The translations under genes were made by a program, and so were the position numbers. A stretch of DNA of 64,000 nucleotides, from the NCBI RefSeq assembly GCF_001563225.1, contig NZ_CP014206.1:3701486-3765485 (forward strand), given 5' to 3'. Below the pieces are notes generated by a model. The model had not been told where the DNA came from. It saw only the letters and a list, made by a program, of their open reading frames with translations, and did no database searches. Below are positions 25,760 to 35,055 of this stretch, in pieces. Source of the DNA: Pseudodesulfovibrio indicus. Lineage in GTDB: Bacteria > Desulfobacterota > Desulfovibrionia > Desulfovibrionales > Desulfovibrionaceae. Position 1 is the stretch's first letter, and every line of letters begins with the position of its first letter.

Positions 25760-26048
25760 AGAATAACCGTATGTATTTCCATGCAGTTCCACCCGGGACT
25801 CCGATATTTGCGTCGGACCATACCATGACCATTACTTGTTGAAAAGATTATTAGAATCACTTTTTGCGGCCAAACCGGTCCGGCCATCGGAATTTCCGGC
25901 ACCCCCCTTCCTCTTCCGGGCCGCTCTTGCCAAGGTCCGGCATGTGAAGTAACTCAAGGGCCGCATGCGCACGCGCGCCGCGCAACGCAGCATTGCTCCG
26001 GCCTTGAGTCTCACAGAGGAAACCATCCATCAGGAGTACGTGACCGCC

Positions 26049-28886
26049 ATGTGTGGTATTGCAAGTTTCTTAAGCAATAAAAAATGGTTGGAGACGCCGG
26101 ACAGCACCTGGCTCTTCGCCCTTGAAACGGCCTTCGCCGATATCCGCGACACCCCGGACCTGCTCCGGGCCGCCGCCCCCCTGGCCGACCTGGCCGCCCG
26201 CTTCCACGACCTCATGTCCTTCGGCCTGCACATGCAGCTGGTGGCCGACCCCGCCACCCGCCAGACGCTGGAATCCCTGCGCGACACCATCCGCTCCCTG
26301 GGCAACGCCGCAGCGGTCAAGCTGGAACAGGGGCCGCGCACCGACGAGCTGGAGGGGCTGCGCGAGTCCCTGGACGACTACCTGTGGCAGATTGAGCAGG
26401 AGGTGCTGGTCAACGCGGACCGCACCCTCCGGCTGATGCCCCCGTCCCTGGCCGGGGACACCGCGTCCCGCGACCGCCACTTCCTGGCCTGGGGCACGGA
26501 GATGGTCCTCCAGTCCATCGACAAGCTGGAGGTCCGGGGCCGCGATTCCGCCGGCGTGGCCGTGGCCTTTGTCCTGCCCCAGGGGCGCGATCCCGAGCTG
26601 GGATTGAGCGCGGACCAGAAGTCGCAGCTGTGCGACCGCTGCTCCATCGGCAACGCCGACACCCGCCAGGTGCTGGTCCGCAAGCTGCCCGACGGCCGCA
26701 CCGCCTGCCGCTTTCTCTACAAGGTGGCGCAGCTGGTGGGCCAGCTGGGCGACAACGGTGCCGCCCTGCGCGAATTCATCACCAACGACGAGCTGCTCTG
26801 GTCCATGGCCGAGGGGCTGACCACCCTGAACATCATCGCCCACACCCGCTGGGCGAGCAACGGCATCATCTCCGTGCCCAACTGCCACCCCGTGGACGGG
26901 CTGGTGGAGGGCGACATGTCCACCGGGCTGGAAAAGACCATGTTCGTCTTGAACGGCGACGTGGACAACTACCGCACCCTGGTGGAGGAATCGGTCATCT
27001 CCAAGGGCGCGCACATTCCCTCCGTCATCTCCACGGACGCCAAGATCCTGCCCGTGCTCTTCCACCTGGGCGTGGAGGACACCGGCAGCGCCGAGGAGCG
27101 GTTCCGCAGCGTGCTCAAGCGGTGCGAGGGTTCCCTGGCCGTGGTCATGCAGAACCTGAGCGACTTCGATTCCCAGTTCCTGGCCCAGAAGGGGTCCGGG
27201 CAGTCCTTCTACATCGGCCGCATCAACGACGGCTGGCTGGTGGCCTCCGAGGCCTACGGCATGGCCGCCCGCGCCCGCTCCTCCTATCCCGTGGCCGTGC
27301 ACAAGCTCGGCGGCGTGTCCGTGGTCCTCAAGGACACGGACCCGGACGGCGCGGTGCCGGTGGCCCGCTACCTGGACAACGGCGAGCCCGTGACCCTGGC
27401 CGAGGAGAAGATCGAGATTTTCTCCCGCGACATCTTCCGGGGCGAGTACACGCACTACATCGAGAAGGAGATCCACGAGGCCTCCGACTCCGTGCGCAAC
27501 ACCCTGCACGGCAAATATCTCAAGAAAAAGGGCGCGGTGGAGTTCCTGCCCGAGGGATTCGGGCGCGGCCCGGCCCTGGTGGAGCGCGTCAGGGACGCGT
27601 CCCGCCCGCTGAAGCGCATCATCTGCGTGGGCCAGGGCACCGCCGCCGTGGCCGCCATGGCCGTGGCCCGGCTGCTCCGGCGCACCCTGGCCCCCCTGTG
27701 CTCCACGGGCGGCCTGGCCATCGAGTCCTACACCGGCTCCGAGCTGATCGGATTCATGGGCGACGAGGCCATGGACGACGTGTTCCTGATCCCGGTCTCC
27801 CAAAGCGGCACCACCACGGACACCAACCGCGTGGTGGACCTCTGCCGCGACCGGGGCGCGTGGGTCAACTGCATCGTCAACCGGCGCAACTCGCCCCTGG
27901 TCCAGAAGTCCGACTCGCACATCTACACCAGCAACGGCCGCGACGTGGAGATGGCCGTGGCCTCCACCAAGGCGTTCTACTCCCAGATCGCGGCGGGCAA
28001 GCTGCTCTCCCTGTGGCTGGCCGACATCCTGTCCACCATGGACGGGCAGACCATCCGCACGGAGATCGAGGCGCTCGAAGGGCTGCCGGACAAGATCGAC
28101 AAGGTCCTGGAGAACAAGGACGCCATCGGCGAGGTGGCGAAGAAGTACGCGCCGGTGCACCGCTACTGGGCGCTGGTGGGCAACGGGGCCAACTGCGTGG
28201 CGGCCCAGGAAGTGCGCATCAAGCTGTCCGAGCTGTGCTACAAGTCCATCCCCTGCGACGTGACCGAGGACAAGAAGCACATCGACCTGTCCACCGAACC
28301 GCTGACCCTGGTTATGGCCTCGGACCTGCCCGAGATGGTGGTCACGGACACGGTCAAGGAGACGACCATCTTCAAGGCCCACAACGGCTCGCCCATCGTG
28401 TTCTGCGCCGAGGACGAGGACCGCTTCGACCGGGTGGCCGAGGCCACCATCAAGGTTCCCCGCGCCGGGGGCGGCCTGGACTTCGTGCTGGAGACCGTGG
28501 CCGGCCACTGGTGGGGCGTGTGCGCGGCCAAGGCCATCGACGGCCACGCCGAGCCGTTCCGCGCGGCCCGCGTGCTGCTGGGCGAGATGATCGAGGACGC
28601 GGCCAAGTTCGACCGGGGCACCCTGCTGGTGGCCCTGAACAAGTGCGTGGAGCGCATCGCCTCCGGGGCCACGGACTCCGCCCTGCCCGCGCGGGTGGCG
28701 GCCTCGCTCGCCAACTACATGCTCTGGCTGGTCAACCAGTCCGAGGCCATCTGCGTTTCCGAGGCGCGCCTCGCCGACATCCTGACCATCCTGAACAAGG
28801 CCATCGAAGAGATGACCCGGCCCATCGACACCATCCGCCACCAGGCCAAGACCGTCACGGTCGGCATCTCCAGGCCCCAGGGGTAG
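26049..28886 (+). CDS. glmS: Glutamine-fructose-6-phosphate aminotransferase, long form
   Basis: A 945-residue GlmS, against about 610 in E. coli. The N-terminal Cys2 (MCGIA) is the glutaminase nucleophile. The RGRDSAG loop is at about residue 163 rather than 28, so roughly 135 mostly helical residues are inserted after the first strand; a second insertion separates it from HTRWASNG. Two SIS domains follow from YIEKEIHEASDSVRNTL, and the end reads AKTVTVG plus a five-residue tail (ISRPQG region). It makes glucosamine-6-phosphate for cell wall precursors. The 3' end is the Tn7 attachment site: the target duplication begins one base after the stop. Confidence 0.93.
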   Translation: MCGIASFLSNKKWLETPDSTWLFALETAFADIRDTPDLLRAAAPLADLAARFHDLMSFGLHMQLVADPATRQTLESLRDTIRSLGNAAAVKLEQGPRTDELEGLRESLDDYLWQIEQEVLVNADRTLRLMPPSLAGDTASRDRHFLAWGTEMVLQSIDKLEVRGRDSAGVAVAFVLPQGRDPELGLSADQKSQLCDRCSIGNADTRQVLVRKLPDGRTACRFLYKVAQLVGQLGDNGAALREFITNDELLWSMAEGLTTLNIIAHTRWASNGIISVPNCHPVDGLVEGDMSTGLEKTMFVLNGDVDNYRTLVEESVISKGAHIPSVISTDAKILPVLFHLGVEDTGSAEERFRSVLKRCEGSLAVVMQNLSDFDSQFLAQKGSGQSFYIGRINDGWLVASEAYGMAARARSSYPVAVHKLGGVSVVLKDTDPDGAVPVARYLDNGEPVTLAEEKIEIFSRDIFRGEYTHYIEKEIHEASDSVRNTLHGKYLKKKGAVEFLPEGFGRGPALVERVRDASRPLKRIICVGQGTAAVAAMAVARLLRRTLAPLCSTGGLAIESYTGSELIGFMGDEAMDDVFLIPVSQSGTTTDTNRVVDLCRDRGAWVNCIVNRRNSPLVQKSDSHIYTSNGRDVEMAVASTKAFYSQIAAGKLLSLWLADILSTMDGQTIRTEIEALEGLPDKIDKVLENKDAIGEVAKKYAPVHRYWALVGNGANCVAAQEVRIKLSELCYKSIPCDVTEDKKHIDLSTEPLTLVMASDLPEMVVTDTVKETTIFKAHNGSPIVFCAEDEDRFDRVAEATIKVPRAGGGLDFVLETVAGHWWGVCAAKAIDGHAEPFRAARVLLGEMIEDAAKFDRGTLLVALNKCVERIASGATDSALPARVAASLANYMLWLVNQSEAICVSEARLADILTILNKAIEEMTRPIDTIRHQAKTVTVGISRPQG

Positions 28887-28887
28887 G

Positions 28888-28892
28888 ACGGC
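28888..28892 (+). repeat. Left copy of the Tn7 target duplication (ACGGC) at attTn7
   Basis: ACGGC lies directly before the transposon end TGTGGGCG and is repeated at 49963-49967 directly after the other end. It starts 25 bp after the GTCACGGTC stretch of glmS (28854-28862 region), close to the spacing of the E. coli attTn7 site. Confidence 0.95.
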
Positions 28893-28953
28893 TGTGGGCG
28901 AGTAATAAAGTCTTTAAGTGAGTAATAAAGTTTTTTAGCAAGTAATAAAGTTG
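28893..28953 (+). repeat. Right-end TnsB-type binding sites (three, 20-bp period)
   Basis: AGTAATAAAG occurs at 28901, 28921 and 28941, exactly 20 bp apart, each followed by T-rich sequence. The close packing is that of the Tn7 right end, where TnsB sites abut. Confidence 0.9.
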
Positions 28954-28959
28954 TTAAGC

Positions 28960-29008
28960 AAAGCCGCTTCTGGTATTCCTGAAAATGGAAACAACCAGGA
29001 GCGGCTTT
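28960..29008 (+). promoter_or_regulatory. Hairpin upstream of tnsA, resembling the glmS terminator and covering the tnsA ribosome binding site
   Basis: AAAGCCGCTTCTGGT (28960-28974) pairs with ACCAGGAGCGGCTTT (28994-29008) with one G-U pair. The right arm contains AGGAG, the only good ribosome binding site for the tnsA ATG at 29013. The arms closely match those of the native glmS terminator now at 49992-50036. It could stop glmS read-through, or hide the tnsA ribosome binding site in read-through mRNA. Confidence 0.7.
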
Positions 29009-29012
29009 ATCT

Positions 29013-29840
29013 ATGGCGAGAAAAGACTATTCGCCCTCGGAAACCACGTTTCAGCGGTGGATTAAAGAAGGGCGCGGGGCTGGCCGAGGTTCTGATTACA
29101 AACCATGGCTGACAGTCAGGGACGTCCCTTCTCGGGGACGCTCACACCGTGTCTTTGGGCACAAGGCCCAGCGCACACATCACTTCTTCTCCGATCTCGA
29201 ACTAGCGGTATTTCTGATTTTGGAATGGCAGTGGGATGTCGTCGAAATCAGAGAACAGTTCTCTCTTCAGCGTGAACTGACCCTGGACCTGGCAGAAAAG
29301 CATGGCATCGCCCATCCGTCCGTCAAAGGTGTTCCTCAGTACCTGACGTCTGACTTCCTGGTAAATACATCCCGCCCCGGCCTTCCAAAATTTGCCTTGC
29401 AGGTAAAGTACTCAAACGACCTGACAATACCGCGTGTAATTGAAAAGCTTGAGCTTGAACGGCGATATTGGGAGCAAAAAGAGGTCCCCTGGTTCTTGGT
29501 AACCCAAAGGGAGATCTCGCCTGTTGCGATTCAGAATATAGACTGGCTCTACTCCGCGCAGCGAGATTCGATCCCTGATGAGACCTTAGGTCATAGGCTC
29601 AGCTTTTATTCTCACCAGTTCGAAAAGAACCCCGACGTCTCAATCATAAATTTAGCAAAATCGTTGGACGCCAATTACAAGATGCCCAACGGAGAATCCC
29701 TGCGGGAAATTCGCCAACTGATCGCTCTGCGTTTTTTCACGTTCGACATCCACTATGAGATTCACAAGCTAACCCCGGCAGATTTGGCATTAACTGATAC
29801 GAGCATCCTGCAGGAGGTCCTCCATGTTCAGAGTAAATGA
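29013..29840 (+). CDS. tnsA: Transposase endonuclease subunit TnsA
   Basis: A 275-residue type II restriction-fold endonuclease that cuts the 5' strands at transposon ends while TnsB cuts the 3' strands. The catalytic residues fall at Glu63 (SDLELAVF), Asp114 (TSDFLV) and Lys132 (LQVKY), the same positions as in classical Tn7 TnsA. The C-terminal region from about 170 is the TnsC-binding winged-helix domain. Its end overlaps tnsB by 17 bases. The ribosome binding site lies in a hairpin just upstream, suggesting translational restraint. Confidence 0.96.
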   Translation: MARKDYSPSETTFQRWIKEGRGAGRGSDYKPWLTVRDVPSRGRSHRVFGHKAQRTHHFFSDLELAVFLILEWQWDVVEIREQFSLQRELTLDLAEKHGIAHPSVKGVPQYLTSDFLVNTSRPGLPKFALQVKYSNDLTIPRVIEKLELERRYWEQKEVPWFLVTQREISPVAIQNIDWLYSAQRDSIPDETLGHRLSFYSHQFEKNPDVSIINLAKSLDANYKMPNGESLREIRQLIALRFFTFDIHYEIHKLTPADLALTDTSILQEVLHVQSK

Positions 29841-31911
29841 GGTCCTTGAATACAACGGTCAGTTATTCAGGGTGCTATCCGTACTGAGTGAGGAGGTTGT
29901 CTGGATCAAAATCGACGATTCCAAAGCCTTCCCATCCCTCGTCCTTATTCGCGAACTCGTCAAAGGCCTTGATGATGAAGCGCTGAAACGGGCTAAGGAC
30001 CCATTTGCCGATCTTGCATTGGTAACCCCTGAGCTAGGCAGCCCAACACAGACGCGGCGTGATAGGAATCATGCTCTTATTCAGCCTATAGTTACTGACC
30101 CACTTTTCTATGAACCGAATGTGCGAGCAGGTCGAATCAAAGAAGTGTTGGCGAACCAACAAATCTCAATGCCAACATTGTACACGCTCATTCGACGATA
30201 CTGGCAACAAGGGCAAACTCCGAACGCATTACTGCCAAATTACAAAAATTCAGGCGGGAAAGGGAAAAAACGTAAAGCGACGACCAAAAAGCTTGGCAGA
30301 CCTCGCAAACACACACCCGGCGTGGGGGCGGTTGTTGATGATGAGGTTGAGCGCCTTTTCCGAATCACTATCGACGGACACTGGTTGAAAGACACTGAGA
30401 TCAGTTTCTCCTATCTCCACCGAAGATTTAAAGATCGGTACAAAGCCTATTACCCAGACGTTCTCGAAGCAGAAATCCCCAGTAAATGGCAAATGTTGCA
30501 TTTTTACAAACGTGAATACGCTCAGCCGGAAAGTCTGAAGAAAAGAACTGGCCGCATTAAATACAACAAGGATGTCAGGCCGCTGGATTCCACGGCAAAT
30601 ACGAATGTCCTGGGCCCTGGATCCAGGTATGAAATAGACGCCACAATTGCCGACGTATACCTCGTCTCAGACAGTGAGAGAGCCAACATTGTTGGGCGAC
30701 CTGTTGTCTATTTGGTTAAAGACGTGTTCAGCAGGATGGTCGCCGGCTTCTATATCGGATTCGAAAATGCCTCCTACGTTGCCGCCATACAAGCCTTAGC
30801 GATGGCAATGACGGACAAATCGGACCTTTGCGCAGAGTATGGAATCAAAATTTCAAACGAAGAATGGCCCACTATTGGGTTACCTGACGCAATACTTGCT
30901 GACAGAGGAGAATTACTCGGACATCAAATTGAATCGTTGGAAAGCAATTTCTCAGTCAGGATTGAGAACACTCCACCCTTTAGAGGGGATGCCAAAGGCA
31001 TTGTTGAGCGTCATTTTCGAACTCTCCAAGCAGACTTCAAGCCTTTCGCCCCAGGAGTTGTTGGCAAAACAATTATTAAAAAGCACGGAGGACGGGATTA
31101 CCGCCTTGAGTCCAGTCTTTCCGTACGCGATTTTAAAGGAATCATTCTATCCTCAATTCGGATGCACAACAGCTACCATATATTGGATAAATACGATCGA
31201 GAACCGGATATGCCGCCGGACCTAGAAATGACCCCACTCTCCCTTTGGAACTGGGGGATTCAGCATAGAACAGGACGGCTCCGGGCAGCCTCCGAAGAGG
31301 CCATAAGAATCAGCTTGTTGCCACGTACCAAAGCAACAGTTTCCGAACTCGGGATATCCGTATTCGGAGTCTACTACACATCTAAAGAGATTCTGGAGCA
31401 AGGATGGCTACATAGGTCAAAGGAAGTCCGGAGGCCGCAGAAATTACAAGCTGCATACGACCCTGCTTCCGCTGACGCCATTTATTTGTTTCCGAGCCAA
31501 GACAGTAACGAGCATTGGCTGTGTAGATTGACACAACGGTCCCGCGAATTTGCTGGGGCTTCATTCTGGGATGTGTGGCAAATTAAAGATACACAGAAGA
31601 AGACAATTGCAAAAGGAAAGCTGCGAGAGGAGGAGGCAAGAAGGAAACACGAGCGTTTTGTTCAAGACACCATAAACAAAGCCAACCAGCGTGCGCCCAA
31701 GACAAACGGTGTGAGCAATGCTGAACGTATCCGGGGGATACGGACCAATAGGGATAACGAAAAAAGAGATGAACGGCAGCAGCGAAGTCAAAGAAATGAT
31801 CAGAAGGCTAAACCAGTAAAGGCAAAGACCATCCCGTTCAAGGGCACTGAGGTGGAAGATTACTCCTATCCGGACCTGACGGATGAAATTTTTGGCAACA
31901 AGGATAAGTAG
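29824..31911 (+). CDS. tnsB: DDE transposase subunit TnsB
   Basis: A 695-residue DDE recombinase that binds the transposon ends and performs 3' cleavage and strand transfer. The catalytic triad is Asp272 (YEIDATIAD), Asp360 (AILADRGE) and Glu395 (IVERHFRTL), each one residue off the Tn7 numbering. The N-terminal half holds the helix-turn-helix end-binding domains, including a Lys/Arg-rich linker (GKGKKRKATTKKLGRPRK). The C-terminal tail is long, charged and basic, and ends at YSYPDLTDEIFG, a likely TnsC-interaction tail. A strong AGGAGG site precedes the ATG inside tnsA, and tnsC starts directly after its stop. Confidence 0.96.
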   Translation: MFRVNEVLEYNGQLFRVLSVLSEEVVWIKIDDSKAFPSLVLIRELVKGLDDEALKRAKDPFADLALVTPELGSPTQTRRDRNHALIQPIVTDPLFYEPNVRAGRIKEVLANQQISMPTLYTLIRRYWQQGQTPNALLPNYKNSGGKGKKRKATTKKLGRPRKHTPGVGAVVDDEVERLFRITIDGHWLKDTEISFSYLHRRFKDRYKAYYPDVLEAEIPSKWQMLHFYKREYAQPESLKKRTGRIKYNKDVRPLDSTANTNVLGPGSRYEIDATIADVYLVSDSERANIVGRPVVYLVKDVFSRMVAGFYIGFENASYVAAIQALAMAMTDKSDLCAEYGIKISNEEWPTIGLPDAILADRGELLGHQIESLESNFSVRIENTPPFRGDAKGIVERHFRTLQADFKPFAPGVVGKTIIKKHGGRDYRLESSLSVRDFKGIILSSIRMHNSYHILDKYDREPDMPPDLEMTPLSLWNWGIQHRTGRLRAASEEAIRISLLPRTKATVSELGISVFGVYYTSKEILEQGWLHRSKEVRRPQKLQAAYDPASADAIYLFPSQDSNEHWLCRLTQRSREFAGASFWDVWQIKDTQKKTIAKGKLREEEARRKHERFVQDTINKANQRAPKTNGVSNAERIRGIRTNRDNEKRDERQQRSQRNDQKAKPVKAKTIPFKGTEVEDYSYPDLTDEIFGNKDK

Positions 31912-33549
31912 ATGCCTCTCCCGAAGAATATGGTGACAGCGGTATACGAGCCGAGCTGCATTCCTCAGTACAAGGACAATCCTTTGATCGAGGCCTTGCC
32001 GCCCTTGATGAACACCGAAAAGGTCATCTGCAATCTACTGGGAGAGGTACAATTTGATCCCAAGGCGGTCTTTGCCGAGGGACGCGAAAGAGCGCATGTC
32101 ATCTCGTCTCTCTTGGATAATTTCTTCCAACCCCTTACGGCCCATATCCAGCTCGAAGAAAAAGTATCGATTATGATGAGGCAAGGGTATGTCGGGAGGA
32201 ATCTGGCAGATGGCTCTCTGAACATGCACATGCAGAATGGCTACGAGCGAGTGATGACAGGGACACTGGAGGCATTTAAATTTGAGCATGCCAAATCAAC
32301 TGCTTCCAGCCTGTCCTTAATCGGGTGCTCTGGCAGTGGTAAAACCACGACGGTTGCTCGAATTTTTGCGACTTACCCGCAAGTCATCTACCATAAAGAG
32401 TACAATTTTACTCAGATAACTTACCTCAAGATTGATTGCCCTCACGATGGCACTCTAAAGAACCTATGTATTCAGTTCTTCAGGGCAATCGACCGGGTTC
32501 TTCATACAGATTACGAGACGAAATATACCGGCAAGCGGCATGGCATCGAGAAGCTCCTCGCCATGATGAGCCAGGTCGCCAATCTTCACGCCATCGGGGT
32601 GCTCATCATCGATGAGATACAACATCTGGATCGGCGGCGGTCAGGTGGCGTGGAGAAGATGCTCAACTTTTTTGTTACTTTGGTGAACACTATAGGCCTG
32701 CCGGTCATCTTCGTCGGCACTCCCAAAGCTAGGCCCATATTTGAGAAAGACTTACGTTCAGCAAGGCGTGGAGCTGGCCTTGGCGCATTGATATGGGAAC
32801 CGATGAAAGATCCTGATTCAAACCCCAGAGCGCAGAAGGAATGGCAAGCGTTCACCAATAAGTTGTGGAAATATCAATGGCTCCAAAAGCGCGATGAAAC
32901 TCTCAACGAAGACCTCCGTGCCCACTGGTTTAATTTGTCTCAGGGCGTGTTGGACATTGTCGTGAAGCTTTTTGTGTTATCCCAACTTCGAGCGATCTCG
33001 ACAGGAATAGAACGTATCACTCCAGGACTTATGCAGCAGGTGTACGATGACGAATTGCAGCCTGTACACCCCATGTTGTCTGCTTTGCGTTCCGGCGACC
33101 CTGAACGAATTGCTGAGTATTCGGACCTTATTGTCCCTAACATTGATGAGAAGCTGCTTGAACTAACCGCCTCCATCAGACCTCCTGCGCGAACTACCCA
33201 GGTGTCTTTTTGGGAAGGGAATTCCCAGGCGCAACGTTTGTACAACCTGCTTGTCGGCATGGAGTGCGATGAGGATAGAATCACACCACTCGTCGAGCGA
33301 GTCCTGGACATGCACCCCGACCTATCGACGTCCCAGATGATCGCAATAGCCTTGGAATGGTACGAGTCTCCCAGTAAGCCCAGAAGCTCCCAAAAGGCCA
33401 AATCTGTGCCACTAAAAAAATGGCATACGCTCAATTCCGAAGACCTACGTTTCCTGTTTTCCCAGAGTGGTCCTGACGAAATGTATGAACAGCTTAAGCA
33501 AAACTCCATGATCTTTGAAGTGGAGGACTGGTTGCGCAAGTCAGGATAA
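31912..33549 (+). CDS. tnsC: AAA+ transposition regulator TnsC
   Basis: A 545-residue AAA+ ATPase that links target selection (TnsD or TnsE) to the TnsAB transposase and enforces target immunity. Walker A is GCSGSGKT with Lys144; Walker B is GVLIIDEIQHL. The region from about 385 onward is the C-terminal TnsA/TnsB-contacting part. The ATG follows the tnsB stop with no gap, so expression depends on translational coupling. Length is close to the 555 residues of Tn7 TnsC. Confidence 0.95.
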   Translation: MPLPKNMVTAVYEPSCIPQYKDNPLIEALPPLMNTEKVICNLLGEVQFDPKAVFAEGRERAHVISSLLDNFFQPLTAHIQLEEKVSIMMRQGYVGRNLADGSLNMHMQNGYERVMTGTLEAFKFEHAKSTASSLSLIGCSGSGKTTTVARIFATYPQVIYHKEYNFTQITYLKIDCPHDGTLKNLCIQFFRAIDRVLHTDYETKYTGKRHGIEKLLAMMSQVANLHAIGVLIIDEIQHLDRRRSGGVEKMLNFFVTLVNTIGLPVIFVGTPKARPIFEKDLRSARRGAGLGALIWEPMKDPDSNPRAQKEWQAFTNKLWKYQWLQKRDETLNEDLRAHWFNLSQGVLDIVVKLFVLSQLRAISTGIERITPGLMQQVYDDELQPVHPMLSALRSGDPERIAEYSDLIVPNIDEKLLELTASIRPPARTTQVSFWEGNSQAQRLYNLLVGMECDEDRITPLVERVLDMHPDLSTSQMIAIALEWYESPSKPRSSQKAKSVPLKKWHTLNSEDLRFLFSQSGPDEMYEQLKQNSMIFEVEDWLRKSG

Positions 33550-33552
33550 GCC

Positions 33553-35055
33553 ATGCTCAACTTTCCCGTGCCATACCCTGACGAACTATTGTACAGCACT
33601 GTGGCGCGGGCAGGCGTTCATTTCGGGATAACCAGTCCCAAGATTCTACTCGATGAAGTCTTCGGGGACAGAAACATCGTGGCAACGGTTGACCTTCCGA
33701 CGCATCTCCAGGCCATCTCCGAACAATACCCTAAATCGCTTGGATTGACGGCTGAAACGCTTACATACAAGCATACCCTGTTTCCGCTATATGCTCCATT
33801 TGTCCCAGAAGCGAGAAGGCTCAAATGCCTCGACCAAATGACACGTAGGACAAAAGGGGCTGTGCACCTGGCGCTAGGTGTCACGGCATCCTTGGTTCGG
33901 CAAAAACAGCATTTCCGCATTTGCCCGGAATGCATGGATGAACAAATCGCGAGGCATGGAGAACACTTCTGGGTTCGCCAATGGCACGCTCCAGGTTGCG
34001 CGTACTGCCTCGCGCACGAAGGGCTAAGCAGCGTGCGATTCGAGATCCGCAATTCCCACCGCCATTCCTTCATCGCTCTCGCACCGACCATTGCCTGCCT
34101 GCCGCCACGATCAAACTCTCCTCCCTACGACAAGCGCATCGAAAACGGAGTTAATAGCCTTCTCGCCCTTCCGCCGGCACCATCTCCGAGCCTTGAACAG
34201 TGGAGCCTCTTTTACAAACACCTCGCCTACGACGCTATTCTGACTCGAAAAAGTAAAGTCATCTTCGACAATCTCAAAGAGAAAGTCCTTGCCAGCTGGT
34301 CTCCCCAAAAGCTCCACGAACTCGGGATTCCTATTTCCGACAGCCAAACCAATTGGCTAAGGCTCTCCATGAGAAAACATCGAAAGGCATTCAGCTACCT
34401 CCAGCACATTGTGATACTTGAAGCGCTGCTTGGACCAAACTGGTCGTTTGAAGAAGTGATCTCCCAGGTCCGAAAGCAACACGCTCCAAAAACCACAGCA
34501 CCTTTTTTTGCCCCAACTACGCCTTCACATGTTTTCCAAACCAAGCGCCGTGAGTGGCTTAAGCTTGTAAAGACCATGGGGACTCGAATGGCCCGGCTGT
34601 CTGGATGGGGCTATCTCTATACTTGGCTTTACAGAAACGATCGAAGCTGGCTAAAAGAAATAAATCAAAAGCATAAGAAGACAACACGATCGGAGAACAG
34701 ACGGGTAAACTGGTATGAGCGAGACAAGCTGCTTCTCGAAAAACTAGAGGCTATCCAGCTAGCTCACATTGGCATACAGGATTCGCCTAGGCGGAGTGCA
34801 ACCTGGTACCTCACTCAAGCTGGCTGCCGCAACCTTTCGCGAAAGATCGAGAAGCTTCCTCTCTCTGCCGCCTTTCTTGAAAACGAGAGTGAAGACATCG
34901 CCAGCTATCAGATAAGGAGGATTGAGATCACCCTTCAAGCCCAATCAGCAGTCAAACTCCCATATTGGAAGCTTCTTCGACTATCCGGCCTGAGTCCGCA
35001 AAAAATGAAAAGACGGACCAGACAATTCCTGCGCGACCAAGGGTGGCCGTCATGA
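33553..35055 (+). CDS. tnsD: Site-specific target selector TnsD (TniQ family)
   Basis: A 500-residue TniQ-domain protein. The N-terminus FPVPYPDELLYSTVARAGVHFG is the family signature, followed by a zinc-binding cluster (CPECMDEQ with a CAYCLAHEG knuckle) at about residues 122-158. It recognises the 3' end of glmS and directs insertion downstream, which agrees with where this element sits. The C-terminal half carries the DNA-binding repeats. The gene begins 3 bases after tnsC and overlaps tnsE by 4 bases. Confidence 0.94.
   Translation: MLNFPVPYPDELLYSTVARAGVHFGITSPKILLDEVFGDRNIVATVDLPTHLQAISEQYPKSLGLTAETLTYKHTLFPLYAPFVPEARRLKCLDQMTRRTKGAVHLALGVTASLVRQKQHFRICPECMDEQIARHGEHFWVRQWHAPGCAYCLAHEGLSSVRFEIRNSHRHSFIALAPTIACLPPRSNSPPYDKRIENGVNSLLALPPAPSPSLEQWSLFYKHLAYDAILTRKSKVIFDNLKEKVLASWSPQKLHELGIPISDSQTNWLRLSMRKHRKAFSYLQHIVILEALLGPNWSFEEVISQVRKQHAPKTTAPFFAPTTPSHVFQTKRREWLKLVKTMGTRMARLSGWGYLYTWLYRNDRSWLKEINQKHKKTTRSENRRVNWYERDKLLLEKLEAIQLAHIGIQDSPRRSATWYLTQAGCRNLSRKIEKLPLSAAFLENESEDIASYQIRRIEITLQAQSAVKLPYWKLLRLSGLSPQKMKRRTRQFLRDQGWPS

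Noticed and set aside
25760..26048. glmS ribozyme or riboswitch upstream of glmS
   Set aside because: The 289-base leader shows no conserved ribozyme core, and that ribozyme is typical of Gram-positive bacteria.
26070..28841. Long open frame on the strand opposite glmS
   Set aside because: High G+C creates long antisense frames; the product is low-complexity Gly/His/Gln/Val without a recognisable domain, while the sense frame is GlmS.
28893..28960. Evenly spaced repeats as a possible CRISPR array
   Set aside because: Only three 10-bp repeats at 20-bp period, located at a transposon end beside tnsA; they match TnsB site organisation. No cas genes are in the window.
33553..35055. TniQ of a CRISPR-associated transposon
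   Set aside because: The protein is full-length TnsD (500 residues), tnsA and tnsE are present, there are no Cascade or Cas12 genes, and the element sits at the glmS site.
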